From NCBI GenBank assembly GCA_963705635.1, contig CAVPKH010000001.1, positions 310,001 to 374,000 of the forward strand: DNA of 64,000 bases, written 5' to 3'. Source of the DNA: VRUE01 sp963705635. GTDB taxonomy: Bacteria; Actinomycetota; Thermoleophilia; Solirubrobacterales; 70-9. This document shows, one piece after another, positions 34,195 through 42,941 of the stretch. Every line of letters begins with the position of its first letter. Position 1 is the stretch's first letter. Under the pieces are notes generated by a model. That model ran no database searches. It saw only the letters and a list, made by a program, of their open reading frames with translations, and was not told where the DNA came from. The position numbers were made by a program, and so were the translations under genes.

Positions 34195-35916
34195 GTGACC
34201 AACGCCGAGATCGCCGCTGCCTTCGACGAGCTCGGAGTGCTCTATGAGCTTGACGGCGCGGTCAAATACCGGGTGCTCGCCTACGGCACCGCGGCGAAGG
34301 CGATCCGCGAAAGCCCGATCTCGGTTGCCGACCTCGCCGCAGCGGGACGGGCGACCGAGATTCCCGGCGTCGGCAAGACGCTGGCGGAAAAGATCGAGGC
34401 GCTGCTGGAGACCGGCGAGATTCCCGCCGCGGTGAAGCTGAAGGCGAAGTTCCCGCCGACCCTGATCGAGGTGACGCGGGTGCCGGGGGTGGGGGCGAAG
34501 ACGGCGCGCCGCCTCTTCGACGAGCTTGGCGTCGCCACCCTGGACGATCTCAAGGAGGCGGCCGAGGGCGAGCGCATTCGCGAGCTGAAAGGGCTTGGCC
34601 CGAAGGTCGAGGAGAACGTGCTGGCCGGGCTCGAGCGGCTCGGTGATCCGGGGGAGAGCTCGGGGCGGGTGCTGCTCTCGATGGCCCGCCCGATCGCCGA
34701 GCAGCTGGCGCGGGCGCTGCGCGAGCATCCCGCCGCCGAGCGGGTCGAGGTGGCGGGCTCGGCGCGGCGCTGGGGGGAGACCTGCAAGGACATCGACCTG
34801 ATTGCCACGGCGGAGGAGCCGGCGGCGCTGGCCGAGCACCTCGGCGCCAGCCCGCTGATCGCAGCGGCGGGGAAACCGGGGCCAAACGGCGTGCGGGCGC
34901 AGACCCAGAACGGGATCTCGGTCGATCTGCGCATCGTCGCCCCCGAGGCCTTCGGCAACCTGCTGCAGCACTTCACCGGCTCCCAGGCGCACAACGTGCA
35001 GCTGCGCGAGGACGCCGTGGCGCGCGGCCTCTCGGTCTCCGAGCACGGGATCACCGACACCGAGAGCGGCGAGGTCGATCTCTGCGCCAGCGAGGAGGAG
35101 GTCTACGCGCGCCTCGGCTACGCCTACATCGAGCCCGAGCTGCGCGAGGGCAGGGGGGAGCTGAAAGCCGCCCGCGAGGGAAAGCTGCCCGAGCTCGTCT
35201 CGCTCGAGGACGTCCGCGGCGACCTGCACTCCCACACCACCCTCTCCGACGGCCGCAACACGCTCGAGGAGATGGCGGCGGCGGGGCAGGAGCGCGGCTA
35301 CGCCTACATGGCGATCACCGACCACTCCGCCAGCCACGGCTTCGGCGATCACGTCACCGCCGAGCGGCTCTGGGAGCGGATCGCCGAGATCGAGGCGTGG
35401 AACAAGGGGAAGCGCGGCTTCCGCCTGCTCGCCGGCTCGGAGGTCAACATCGGCCTCGATGGCTCGCTCGACTACCCCGACGACGTGGTCGAGGCGCTCG
35501 ACTGGGTCGTCGCCAGCGTCCACACTTCCTTCGCGATCTCCGAGCGGGAGATGACGGCGCGGGTGCTGGCGGCGATCGAGAACCCGCTGGTCAACTGCAT
35601 CGGCCACCTCACCGGCCGCCTGATTGGTCGCCGCGAGCCCTACGGGATCGACATCGAGGCGGTCGCCGAGGCGGCGGCGCGCACCGGCACCATGCTGGAG
35701 ATCAACGGCAACCCCAACCGGCGTGACCTCTCCGAGCAGCACGCGCGGCTGGCGGCGGAAGCCGGGGTGACGATCGTGCTCAACACCGACGCGCACGGGG
35801 TCGAGACGCTGAACAACATGGACTACGCGGTGGCGACTGCGCGGCGTGCCTGGCTGACGGCCGACGACGTCGCCAACACCAGGAGCTGGCGGGACTTCAA
35901 GCGGCTATTGACGTAG
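34195..35916 (+). CDS. polX: DNA polymerase X family with PHP domain
   Basis: A 573-residue bacterial PolX. Order: helix-hairpin-helix repeats (IPGVGKTLAEKIEAL, VPGVGAKTARRLF), nucleotidyltransferase palm with GSARRWGETCKDIDLI (metal Asp pair, about 188-203) and third Asp in ISVDLRIV, then a C-terminal PHP domain (DLHSHTTLSDG, AITDHSASHG, LEINGNP, NTDAHG) with 3'-5' exonuclease or phosphoesterase potential. Length matches the family. GTG start with GGAG just upstream. It serves in gap-filling DNA repair. Confidence 0.93.
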   Translation: MTNAEIAAAFDELGVLYELDGAVKYRVLAYGTAAKAIRESPISVADLAAAGRATEIPGVGKTLAEKIEALLETGEIPAAVKLKAKFPPTLIEVTRVPGVGAKTARRLFDELGVATLDDLKEAAEGERIRELKGLGPKVEENVLAGLERLGDPGESSGRVLLSMARPIAEQLARALREHPAAERVEVAGSARRWGETCKDIDLIATAEEPAALAEHLGASPLIAAAGKPGPNGVRAQTQNGISVDLRIVAPEAFGNLLQHFTGSQAHNVQLREDAVARGLSVSEHGITDTESGEVDLCASEEEVYARLGYAYIEPELREGRGELKAAREGKLPELVSLEDVRGDLHSHTTLSDGRNTLEEMAAAGQERGYAYMAITDHSASHGFGDHVTAERLWERIAEIEAWNKGKRGFRLLAGSEVNIGLDGSLDYPDDVVEALDWVVASVHTSFAISEREMTARVLAAIENPLVNCIGHLTGRLIGRREPYGIDIEAVAEAAARTGTMLEINGNPNRRDLSEQHARLAAEAGVTIVLNTDAHGVETLNNMDYAVATARRAWLTADDVANTRSWRDFKRLLT

Positions 35917-35944
35917 CGCCCCGACGCCACCCGCAGAGGAGCGT

Positions 35945-36454
35945 TTACTGGCGAGGGACGCTGCGCAGGCCGGGGGCTCTGACCAGCTGGATTGGGCGGA
36001 AGGCCGAGTTGGGGACTACGTAGAACTTGACGCCGTCGCGCTGCTCTATGGCTAGGACGGCGGGCTCCCGGGAGTGCCATGCCAGTGAGACCAAGAGGGC
36101 GTAGCCAGCGGCTATCGCGGCGACCCCTGGGAAGAAGACCCCCAGGGCTCCGGCCGCTACGGCGGTTAGGCCAATGGGCCAGAGGCGGCCGAAGGCTATG
36201 CGGGCGGGCGTCTCCGGCGGCAGGGAGGTTGCGGTTCGGGCCTTGGCGAGGGCGTCGCGGGTGCCGTCGCGGGCGCGGCCCGGGCGGCCGAGGTAGAAGC
36301 CGACGACGATCGCGATCAGCCACCAGGCGGCGGCGACGGTGATCGTCGTGCCGTCGCCGTCGCGATTTGCCGCGATCGCGGTGATCGCCGCCAGGGCGGT
36401 GGCCTCGGCGCCGGTCAGCAGGACGGTCACGCGCAGGAGGTCGGTGTAGGGCAT
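35945..36454 (-). CDS. Hypothetical membrane protein
   Basis: A 169-residue protein with about four hydrophobic helices in two pairs (LLRVTVLLTGAEATALAAITAI and TVAAAWWLIAIVVGFYLG; then LWPIGLTAVAAGALGVFFPG and AAGYALLVSLAW), a basic loop between pairs (RPGRARDGTRDALAKARTA), and a soluble tail (KFYVVPNSAFRPIQLVR). No family recognised. It is followed six bases later by the trehalose-phosphatase gene upstream on the same strand, so they may share a transcript. Confidence 0.65.
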   Translation of the reverse strand: MPYTDLLRVTVLLTGAEATALAAITAIAANRDGDGTTITVAAAWWLIAIVVGFYLGRPGRARDGTRDALAKARTATSLPPETPARIAFGRLWPIGLTAVAAGALGVFFPGVAAIAAGYALLVSLAWHSREPAVLAIEQRDGVKFYVVPNSAFRPIQLVRAPGLRSVPRQ

Positions 36455-36460
36455 CGCTCG

Positions 36461-37285
36461 CTACTCCGCCAGGGCTTCGAGGATCGCCAGCCAGCCGTCC
36501 GGCCCGTCGACGATCAGGTCCGCCTCCTCGGCCAGCTCGGGAGGGGCTTCGGGCGAGACCACGCCGACGCAGACCGCCGACTCCAGCGTCCCGTCGTCGT
36601 GCAGCTCGCGCAGGCGGCGGAAGGCGTCGAGGTCGGTTCGGTCATCGCCGGCGTAGACCGCCGCGGTGACCCCGTCGGTGGCGAGCAGCGCCGCAACGGC
36701 GGCGTCCTTGCCGCCACCGCCGACCGGTCGCAGCTCCAGCACCTTGCGGCCCCAGCGCGGTTCGAGCTTGGCCCGGCCCGCCTCGGCGGCGATCTCGTGG
36801 GCGTGGGCCTCGGCGCCGCGTTCGTCCGCGGCGCCGCGCCAGTGCAGGGCCTGGATCGGGCCCTTGTCCTCCAGGCGCAGCTCCAGCGCGGTCAGCTTGC
36901 CGGCATCGAGCGCCGCGACGAACTCCGCCGCGCCCCGCTCCTGCCCGGCCAGCGCCGGATCGAGTCGCGGCGCCTCGTCGCCGGGCAGCAGCAGCTCGAG
37001 CCCGTGGTTGCCGGCATAGGCGATCCCCTCGACCCCGACCAGCTGCCGCGCCTCCAGGGCCCGCCGCCCGGAGATGCAGCCAACCAGCCCGAAGCGCTCG
37101 CTCAATCCCGCCAGCAGCCGCCGCGCCCGCTCCGGCACCGCCGCCTGCTCGGGTCGCTCGGCGATCGCGGCCAGGGTGCCGTCGACGTCGGTGAGGATCG
37201 CCGCCCTGGCTGGGTTGGCGCTCAGCGCCTGCAGCAGCGAGGCGGCCGCGCCCCCGCCGGCCCCTGTCTCGAATTCGGGAGACAC
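36461..37285 (-). CDS. otsB: Trehalose-6-phosphate phosphatase
   Basis: A 274-residue HAD-superfamily phosphatase, trehalose-phosphatase family. Motif I AILTDVDGTLAAIAERPEQA, motif II region CISGRRALEARQLVG and YAGNHGLE, motif III/IV GGGKDAAVAALLA and YAGDDRTDLDAFR are all in order. It would release trehalose from trehalose-6-phosphate. No OtsA partner is in the window. GTG at 37285 was chosen because it is the only start between the divergent TSUP gene and motif I; the spacer between the two divergent starts is only 21 bases. Confidence 0.88.
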   Translation of the reverse strand: MSPEFETGAGGGAAASLLQALSANPARAAILTDVDGTLAAIAERPEQAAVPERARRLLAGLSERFGLVGCISGRRALEARQLVGVEGIAYAGNHGLELLLPGDEAPRLDPALAGQERGAAEFVAALDAGKLTALELRLEDKGPIQALHWRGAADERGAEAHAHEIAAEAGRAKLEPRWGRKVLELRPVGGGGKDAAVAALLATDGVTAAVYAGDDRTDLDAFRRLRELHDDGTLESAVCVGVVSPEAPPELAEEADLIVDGPDGWLAILEALAE

Positions 37286-37306
37286 GGCATCTAGTATCGC
37301 CGCACG

Positions 37307-37690
37307 ATGGCGCCGGACCCAGCGTTGCCCTCTCATCCCGTCCTCAAGCTCGCCGTCATCGGCACTCTGGCGGGAGCTTTCAGCGGCCTCTTCGGAGTCG
37401 GCGGCGGCACCGTCATCGTGCCCCTGCTGATCTTCTGGTTCGGCTACGGCGAGCGGCTCGCCACCGGCACCAGCCTGGCGGCGATCGTCCTCATCGGCCT
37501 GCTCGGCGCCGTCGCCCAGGGCGGCCTCTACGGCAACGTCCACGTCGTCACCGGGCTGCTGCTCGCGATCCCGGCCGTCCTCGGCGTCGTGATCGGGACC
37601 GCCGTGCAGCAGCGCATCTCCCAGCGCGCCGTCTCGCTCCTCTTCGCCGCCCTGCTGATCGCGATCGCGATCGAGCTGATCCTCCAGTGA
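37307..37690 (+). CDS. Half-size TSUP (TauE/SafE) permease subunit A
   Basis: A 127-residue protein equal to one half of a TauE/SafE permease: four hydrophobic helices and the hallmark GLFGVGGGTVIVPLLIFWFGY followed by ATGTSLAAIV. Full-length family members carry two such halves. A second half-size gene follows about 100 bases downstream, so the pair probably forms a heterodimer equivalent to one full transporter for a sulfur-containing or other organic anion. Confidence 0.8.
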   Translation: MAPDPALPSHPVLKLAVIGTLAGAFSGLFGVGGGTVIVPLLIFWFGYGERLATGTSLAAIVLIGLLGAVAQGGLYGNVHVVTGLLLAIPAVLGVVIGTAVQQRISQRAVSLLFAALLIAIAIELILQ

Positions 37691-37719
37691 GCGGAGCGGA
37701 GTCGGCATCTCTCCCTGTT

Positions 37720-37765
37720 TCCTTCCCGGCCCTGCGGAGCTCCGTCCCGGCCCTGCGGAGCGAAC
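37720..37765 (+). repeat. Tandem direct repeat between half-size TSUP genes
   Basis: TCCCGGCCCTGCGGAGC occurs twice within about 40 bases in the spacer between the two half-size permease genes. It may be a short duplication; no function is evident. Confidence 0.5.
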
Positions 37766-37790
37766 GCCCGAGGCGAAGGAGCCGGCGGCC

Positions 37791-38186
37791 TTGAACGTGA
37801 CCTTGGCCGTGCTGATCTGCCTGGCCGGCGGCTTCACCGGCGGCGTCGTCGGCGTCGGCGGCGGCGTCCTCTTCGTCCCGGCGCTGACCGTCTGCATCGG
37901 CCTCACCCAGGTCGAGGGCGAGTCGACCTCGCTGCTGATGATCGTCGTCGTCGCCCTGATCGGCGCCATCCGCCAGAACTCCTACGGCAACGTCAACGTC
38001 CGCAACGCGGTCGTGATCGGCGCGCTCTCGCCGCTCGGCGTGCTGATCGGGGTTGGGATCGCCAACCACGTCTCGGAGCGCGCATTGCAGCTTTCCTTCG
38101 CCGCCCTGGCCCTCTTCGTCGCCTACCGGTTGCTCGTCCGTGCCCGGGCGGCGCCGCCCGCTGGCGCGGCGAGGACCCATCGGTAG
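37791..38186 (+). CDS. Half-size TSUP (TauE/SafE) permease subunit B
   Basis: A 131-residue four-helix protein with GGVVGVGGGVLFVPALTVC and GESTSLLMIVVVALIG, the same half-domain signature as the neighbouring gene. Together they match the N- and C-terminal halves of ordinary TSUP proteins such as the 258-residue one at 4.9-5.6 kb. TTG at 37791 follows AAGGAG by ten bases; a GTG six bases later is an alternative. Confidence 0.75.
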   Translation: MNVTLAVLICLAGGFTGGVVGVGGGVLFVPALTVCIGLTQVEGESTSLLMIVVVALIGAIRQNSYGNVNVRNAVVIGALSPLGVLIGVGIANHVSERALQLSFAALALFVAYRLLVRARAAPPAGAARTHR

Positions 38187-38195
38187 TCTCAGAGT

Positions 38196-39059
38196 GTGGA
38201 TTCACTCACCTGGGAAGGCGATGTGCCGCAGCTTCGCAGCCCGATCCTGGTCTGCTCGTTCCGCGGCTGGAACGACGCCGCCGCCGCTGCCTCGACGGCG
38301 CTCAACGCCGTCGGCGACGCCTTCGACTCCGAGCTGATCGCGCGGATCGACGCCGAGGACTACTTCGACTTCCAGGCCACCCGCCCGACGATCGTCCTCA
38401 GCGAGGGACAGGCGCGGCGAATCGACTGGCCGGAGAACAACCTGATCGCCGCCCGCGTGCCCGCCGCCGACCGCGACCTCGTCCTGCTCGACGGCACCGA
38501 GCCCAACCTGCGCTGGCGCACCTTCTCGGAGACGATCGCCACTGCCGCCGACGCCCTCGGGGTGGAGATGGTGATCACGCTGGGGGCGCTGATCGCCGAG
38601 GTCTCCCACACCCTGCCGGTGCCGATCACCGGCCTCGCCTCCGACGAGAAGCTGGTCGAGGAACTCGACCTGCAGCGCTCCAGCTACGAGGGCCCGACCG
38701 GGATCGTCGGCGTCGTCCACGACTGCTGCCGGCAGGTCGGCATGACCTCCGCCTCGCTCTGGGCGGCGGTCCCCCACTACGTCGCCGCGGTTCCCAACCC
38801 GAAGGCGGCCCTGGCCCTGCTGCGCCGCCTCGAGGGCCTCACCGGCATCGCCGTCGAGGCCACCGAGCTGGAGGAAGAGACGGCCAGCTACGAGGACCAG
38901 ATCGACCGCGCCATATCGGCCAATCCTGAGATCGAGGAGCTGGTCGAGAAAATCGAGGCCGAACAGTCAGAGCAGCTGGAGGACGCCGAGGACGTGCCGT
39001 CGGCGGACTCGATCGCAAGGGACTTTCAGCAGTTCCTGCGCCAGCAGGGAACTGAATAG
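38196..39059 (+). CDS. PAC2 family protein
   Basis: A 287-residue PAC2 (proteasome assembly chaperone 2) family protein, a purine-nucleoside-phosphorylase-like fold found throughout proteasome-bearing actinobacteria. Characteristic segments: ILVCSFRGWNDAAAAASTAL at the N-terminus, DYFDFQATRPTI, LDGTEPNLRW, and VPHYVAAVPNPKAAL. It has an acidic C-terminal tail with a coiled-coil look. Role in actinobacteria is unproven. The GTG start lies nine bases after the TSUP stop. Confidence 0.85.
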   Translation: MDSLTWEGDVPQLRSPILVCSFRGWNDAAAAASTALNAVGDAFDSELIARIDAEDYFDFQATRPTIVLSEGQARRIDWPENNLIAARVPAADRDLVLLDGTEPNLRWRTFSETIATAADALGVEMVITLGALIAEVSHTLPVPITGLASDEKLVEELDLQRSSYEGPTGIVGVVHDCCRQVGMTSASLWAAVPHYVAAVPNPKAALALLRRLEGLTGIAVEATELEEETASYEDQIDRAISANPEIEELVEKIEAEQSEQLEDAEDVPSADSIARDFQQFLRQQGTE

Positions 39060-39145
39060 ACGTTTTTCCGCGGTGACGGTGGCGGGCGCGACGGTGGGCC
39101 GCGGTCATCGCCCGGAAGGGGAACCCGCAGTCGGAGCGCCAAGTC

Positions 39146-41959
39146 TTAGCTCTCGGCGGCCGGGCAGATCAACCTGTAGTCGCACCAGCTGCAGGTGGTG
39201 GGGGCCGGCCGTGGCTCGAAGTCCTGCCCTAGCACTCCCTCGCCGACCTCGAGCACCGTGCGCTCGACCCGTTCGGCGTCGTCGGGCTTGGTCGGCGCGG
39301 CGACCTTGTCGGCGTCGAGCACGTAGTAGTAGCTGCCGCTCGCCGCCTCGATGTCCCAGGCCTCGCGCGCCGCGAGCCGGTAGAGGGACAGCTGCAGGTC
39401 GTTCTCCAGCTCGGCTTCGCTCTTGCGCAGGCCGGTCTTGTAGTCGATCAGCTCGTGGCTGCCGTCGGGGAGGCGGTCGACCCGGTCGACGCGCCCACGC
39501 ACCTGGTGGGCGCCGATGCGGATGTCGAACTTGCGCTCCAGCCAGACCGGCACCCCATCGGCCTCGCGCTCGCGCTCCCAGTAGAGGCGCATCGCCTCGC
39601 GGGCGCGGTCGCGGAACTGCAGCTCGTCGTCGCTGCTGCCGAACCCCGAGCGGCGCCAGCCGGACTCGAAGAGCTCCATCAGGCGCTCGCGCCCGTTCTC
39701 GGCCTGCTCGCCGGAGTCCTTGTGGAAGCGTTCCAGCACGCTGTGGATGAGGATGCCGAAGCGCTGGTTGATCGTCGGCTCCTGGGGAATGCCGAAGACG
39801 CGGCGGAACTTGTACTTCAGCGGGCAGGTCAGGTAGAGGTCGAGGTCGGAGGCCGAGAGGCTGAGCGCGCCATCGCCGCGGCGCGGCAGGAAAGCTTCCA
39901 GCGAGGGCTCGTGGCGGGCCGCGATCAGCTTGCGCCGGCCGTCGCGCTCGTGCTCGGAGTCGAGCAGGTAGGCGTCGAGCGGCGAGGCGTCCAGCTCGGC
40001 CTGCTGCTCGGGGGTCGCCACCTGGCGCAGCAAGCCGTTGACCGCCTCGATCGCCTCCGCCGTCGCCTCCTCGCCCGGCCGCTGGGCCAGCGCCGCCAGC
40101 TTCAGCAGCTCGAGGTGGCGAGCGATCGCCCGGTTGACGTCGACGACGGTGTCCAGGCGCGGCTCCGAGAGCTCCCGCCCCGCCTTCCAAGAGGCCTCCA
40201 GCACCTCCTCGCGCAGCTTGCGGTAGGTCGCGTGCAGCCCCTCGGCCGGCCCGAACAGCTCCTCCTCGTGCAGCTCCTCGCCGTCGCGGCCAGCCTCGTC
40301 GCCCTCGCCGTCGATGCGGGAGAGGACCAGGGTGGAGCGCGCCCGCGCCTCTTCGGGGCCGAGGCCGAGGACGAAGACGTGGTCGAACTCCATGCCCTTG
40401 GCCGCGATGCGGTCGAGGCCGCGGACGGCGCCCGGCGCGGGGGGTTCGTCGCCGCCCGCCGGCGCCACGCCGGCCTCGGCGACGGCGCTGAGGTAGCGGA
40501 CGAAGTCGCGCGTCGACCCGTGGGGCTCGCGCCGTGCCCAGGCGGCGGCGAGCTCGGCCAGCCGAGAGAGGCCCAGCAGCCGCTCCGCCACCTCCGGCTC
40601 GGCGGCGAACAGCCTCTGCCGGCGCAGGCCCACCCGCTCGATCAGCCGCCGCACGAAGACGTCGGCGCGACGTTCCTCCATCGCCGCCGATGCTTCGCCG
40701 TAGAGCTTGAGGAAGGCCTGGATTCGCTCGCGTCCCTCGGGCGGGATCTGCGGGCTCTCCAGCGCCGCCTCGGAGGCGGAGACCATGTCGACCTTGCGCC
40801 GCCGCGAGATCGTCGTCAGCCGCGCCAGGTCGGTCGAGCGGAGCTCGATCGGCGGTCTGGTCAGGGCTCGCGCAACCGCGGCGGAATCGCCGGGATCGGC
40901 GAGCACCCGCAGCCAGGCGATCGCGTCGCGGACCTCAGGGCGCTGGAACAGCGCCGCCGGCCCTGCCATGTGGAACGGGATCCCGCGCTCCTCCATCGCG
41001 GCGGCCACCGCTCCGCCGCTTGCCACCGGGTCGTCGACCAGCACGCAGACGCCCTCCGCCGGGGCGCCGCCGGCGAGCAGGTGCTCGGCGCTTCGCGCCA
41101 CCGCTTGCGCTTGCGCGCGCTCGTTGCTGCAGCGCCAATGCTGCAGCGCCGGTTGCCGGAACCGCTCGCCGAGGACGACGACCTCGGCGTCCCCGTGCAG
41201 GTCGTGGAACCAGCGATCGACCGCGGCCAGCTCGCCCCCGTCCGCGGCCTCGAGGGCGTAGACGTGGCTGCTGCTCTCGCCCGCGAGTCTCGAGAGGATC
41301 GCCCGCTGGGCGGCTGTCGTGCCCTCGAGCTCGTCGACCATCAGGTGGGCGAAGCGCTGGGCGATCTCGGCGCGAACCTCGGGCCGCTCGTCCAGCAGCC
41401 TGCTCAGGGTGAGGTAGACGTCGCCCTCGTCGAGGTTGCCCGACTCGGCGAGGACCCGGTCGTGGGCGGCGCAGAACTCGGCCAGCTCGGGCTCCGGCGG
41501 CTCCGAACCCGCCTTCAGCTCGTCGATCTGGGCCAGCAGCCGCGCCAGCAGCCCGGCCGGGTTGCCGCGGATCTCGTGGTTGCGAAGGGGAAGGTCATCG
41601 AGGCGGTCGAGCAGCATCGCCAGGCGCTCGGCGGGGCCGAGGACGTCGAAGAACGGGTCGAGGCCGGCCGCGGTCGAGTGCTCGCGCAGGAGCCGCTCGC
41701 CGATGACCCGCCAGGTGCCGATCCAGAGCTCCTCGTAGGGCTGGTCGAGGAGCGCTTCGGCACGCTGGCGCAGCCGCTCGCCGCTCGCCCGGCTCGCGGC
41801 CAGGACGAGAATCCCCTCGGGGGCCACCCCCTGCTTGGACAGCCGCGCCAGGCGCCGCGCCAGCGCCTCGGTCTTGCCGGTCCCGGCGCCGCCGCGCAGC
41901 AGCAGCGGTCCCTCGCCGTGGTCAACGGCGTGTTCCTGGGCCTCGGCGAGGGCGAGCAT
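39146..41959 (-). CDS. UvrD/RecB-like helicase with C-terminal Fe-S PD-(D/E)XK nuclease
   Basis: A 937-residue recombination-type helicase-nuclease, AddAB/AdnAB-like. Walker A GGAGTGKTEAL (about 23-33), Walker B LMVDELEG, motif V AKGMEFDHVFVLGL. The nuclease has RGRVDRVDRL and ELIDYKTG, bracketed by Cys (LYLTCPLKYKF and TTCSWCDYRLICP) that would hold a 4Fe-4S cluster as in AddB/AdnAB. Two helicase motifs are abnormal: no GD-x-x-QS motif III, and the YVA-TRA motif VI is replaced (ATYRKLREEVL), so motor activity may be weak or structural. No partner subunit is in the window. Divergent from the IMPase gene with 43 bases between starts. Confidence 0.82.
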   Translation of the reverse strand: MLALAEAQEHAVDHGEGPLLLRGGAGTGKTEALARRLARLSKQGVAPEGILVLAASRASGERLRQRAEALLDQPYEELWIGTWRVIGERLLREHSTAAGLDPFFDVLGPAERLAMLLDRLDDLPLRNHEIRGNPAGLLARLLAQIDELKAGSEPPEPELAEFCAAHDRVLAESGNLDEGDVYLTLSRLLDERPEVRAEIAQRFAHLMVDELEGTTAAQRAILSRLAGESSSHVYALEAADGGELAAVDRWFHDLHGDAEVVVLGERFRQPALQHWRCSNERAQAQAVARSAEHLLAGGAPAEGVCVLVDDPVASGGAVAAAMEERGIPFHMAGPAALFQRPEVRDAIAWLRVLADPGDSAAVARALTRPPIELRSTDLARLTTISRRRKVDMVSASEAALESPQIPPEGRERIQAFLKLYGEASAAMEERRADVFVRRLIERVGLRRQRLFAAEPEVAERLLGLSRLAELAAAWARREPHGSTRDFVRYLSAVAEAGVAPAGGDEPPAPGAVRGLDRIAAKGMEFDHVFVLGLGPEEARARSTLVLSRIDGEGDEAGRDGEELHEEELFGPAEGLHATYRKLREEVLEASWKAGRELSEPRLDTVVDVNRAIARHLELLKLAALAQRPGEEATAEAIEAVNGLLRQVATPEQQAELDASPLDAYLLDSEHERDGRRKLIAARHEPSLEAFLPRRGDGALSLSASDLDLYLTCPLKYKFRRVFGIPQEPTINQRFGILIHSVLERFHKDSGEQAENGRERLMELFESGWRRSGFGSSDDELQFRDRAREAMRLYWEREREADGVPVWLERKFDIRIGAHQVRGRVDRVDRLPDGSHELIDYKTGLRKSEAELENDLQLSLYRLAAREAWDIEAASGSYYYVLDADKVAAPTKPDDAERVERTVLEVGEGVLGQDFEPRPAPTTCSWCDYRLICPAAES

Positions 41960-42002
41960 GCTCCAACGCTAGCGAGTGCGCGCCCTCCATAGGATGGCCT
42001 CG

Positions 42003-42824
42003 ATGGACGTTTTCTCCGCAGACTGGCTGGGAATCTGCCGCCGCATCGTCGATGCGCAGCGGCTGGTCTTCGACCAGGTGCGCGGAGTCGAGGCCCGCAC
42101 CGTCTACGAGGGGGTCGGCGAGGGCGGCGATCGCACCCTGGTCATCGACCGCCGCTGCGAGGACGCGGTCTTCGCCGAGCTCGAGATCCTCGCCGAGCAG
42201 GGAGCGTCCTTCGTCGCCGTCTCGGAGGAGCGCGGCGAGGTCAGCTTCGGCGCCGGCGGCGCCGCCCGGGTGGTGATCGACCCGATCGACGGCTCGCTCA
42301 ACGCCCGCCGCACCCTCCCCTCACACAGCCTCAGCATCGCGGTCGCCTCCGGCGATTCGATGGCCGATGTCGAGTTCGGCTTCGTCTTCGACTTCGGCGC
42401 CGGCGAGGAGTTTGCGGCGCGGCGCGGCGAGGGGGCGACGCTCGGCGGCGAGCCGATCGCCGTCAGCCCAGACGCCGACGCCGACAAGCTGGAGCTGCTC
42501 GGGGTCGAGTCGGCGGAGCCGGAGTGGGCGCTGCCGGCGCTGGAGGCCCTCGCCGGCCGCGTCTATCGCCTGCGCGTGATCGGCTCGATCGCGATCACCG
42601 CGGCCTACGTCGGGGCCGGTCGCCTCGACGCGATGCTCAGCCTCCGGCCCTGCCGCTCGGTCGACGCCGCCGCGGCGCAGCTGATCGTGCGCGAGGCTGG
42701 CGGCGAGGTCGCCTTCGGCGACCTCGAGCTGGGCGATGCGCCGCTCGGCCTCGACGCTCGCTATCCGATCGCCGCCGCCGCGGCGCAGCGGGGCCTCGCG
42801 ATCGCCAGCCTGGCCCAGGGCTGA
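42003..42824 (+). CDS. Inositol monophosphatase family protein
   Basis: A 273-residue IMPase/FBPase-superfamily phosphatase. Metal-site motifs: SEERGEVSF (Glu), VVIDPIDGSLNARR (DPxDGS) and RPCRSVDAAAAQLIVREAGG (the later WD/VDxAAG-type motif with Asp). Possible substrates are inositol-1-phosphate, fructose-1,6-bisphosphate, PAP or histidinol phosphate. ATG at 42003 (MDVFSADWL) was taken over 41976 since only a GC-rich tail precedes it. Confidence 0.82.
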   Translation: MDVFSADWLGICRRIVDAQRLVFDQVRGVEARTVYEGVGEGGDRTLVIDRRCEDAVFAELEILAEQGASFVAVSEERGEVSFGAGGAARVVIDPIDGSLNARRTLPSHSLSIAVASGDSMADVEFGFVFDFGAGEEFAARRGEGATLGGEPIAVSPDADADKLELLGVESAEPEWALPALEALAGRVYRLRVIGSIAITAAYVGAGRLDAMLSLRPCRSVDAAAAQLIVREAGGEVAFGDLELGDAPLGLDARYPIAAAAAQRGLAIASLAQG

Positions 42825-42858
42825 GGCCCAGCAGTAACCGTTCGCAGGGCCGGGTTTA

Positions 42859-42894
42859 GAACATGTGTTCGTTGGAACGTATGTTCGCTACACT
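42859..42894 (+). promoter_or_regulatory. Tandem LexA (SOS) boxes over a promoter
   Basis: Two perfect GAAC-N4-GTTC palindromes, GAACATGTGTTC (42859-42870) and GAACGTATGTTC (42875-42886), have centres 16 bases apart. This is the core of the SOS box known from Mycobacterium and Bacillus. A promoter reading TGTTCG-N17-TACACT (-10 at 42889-42894) overlaps both boxes, so LexA would repress the gene starting at 42942. Confidence 0.8.
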
Positions 42895-42941
42895 CGCGAA
42901 CTCCCAGGCAGGAAAACCGCAGACCGAAGGGATTCAACTTA

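Noticed and set aside
39455..41992. 845-codon open frame antisense to the helicase-nuclease
   Set aside because: Shadow frame; the minus-strand gene has Walker, nuclease and Fe-S motifs.
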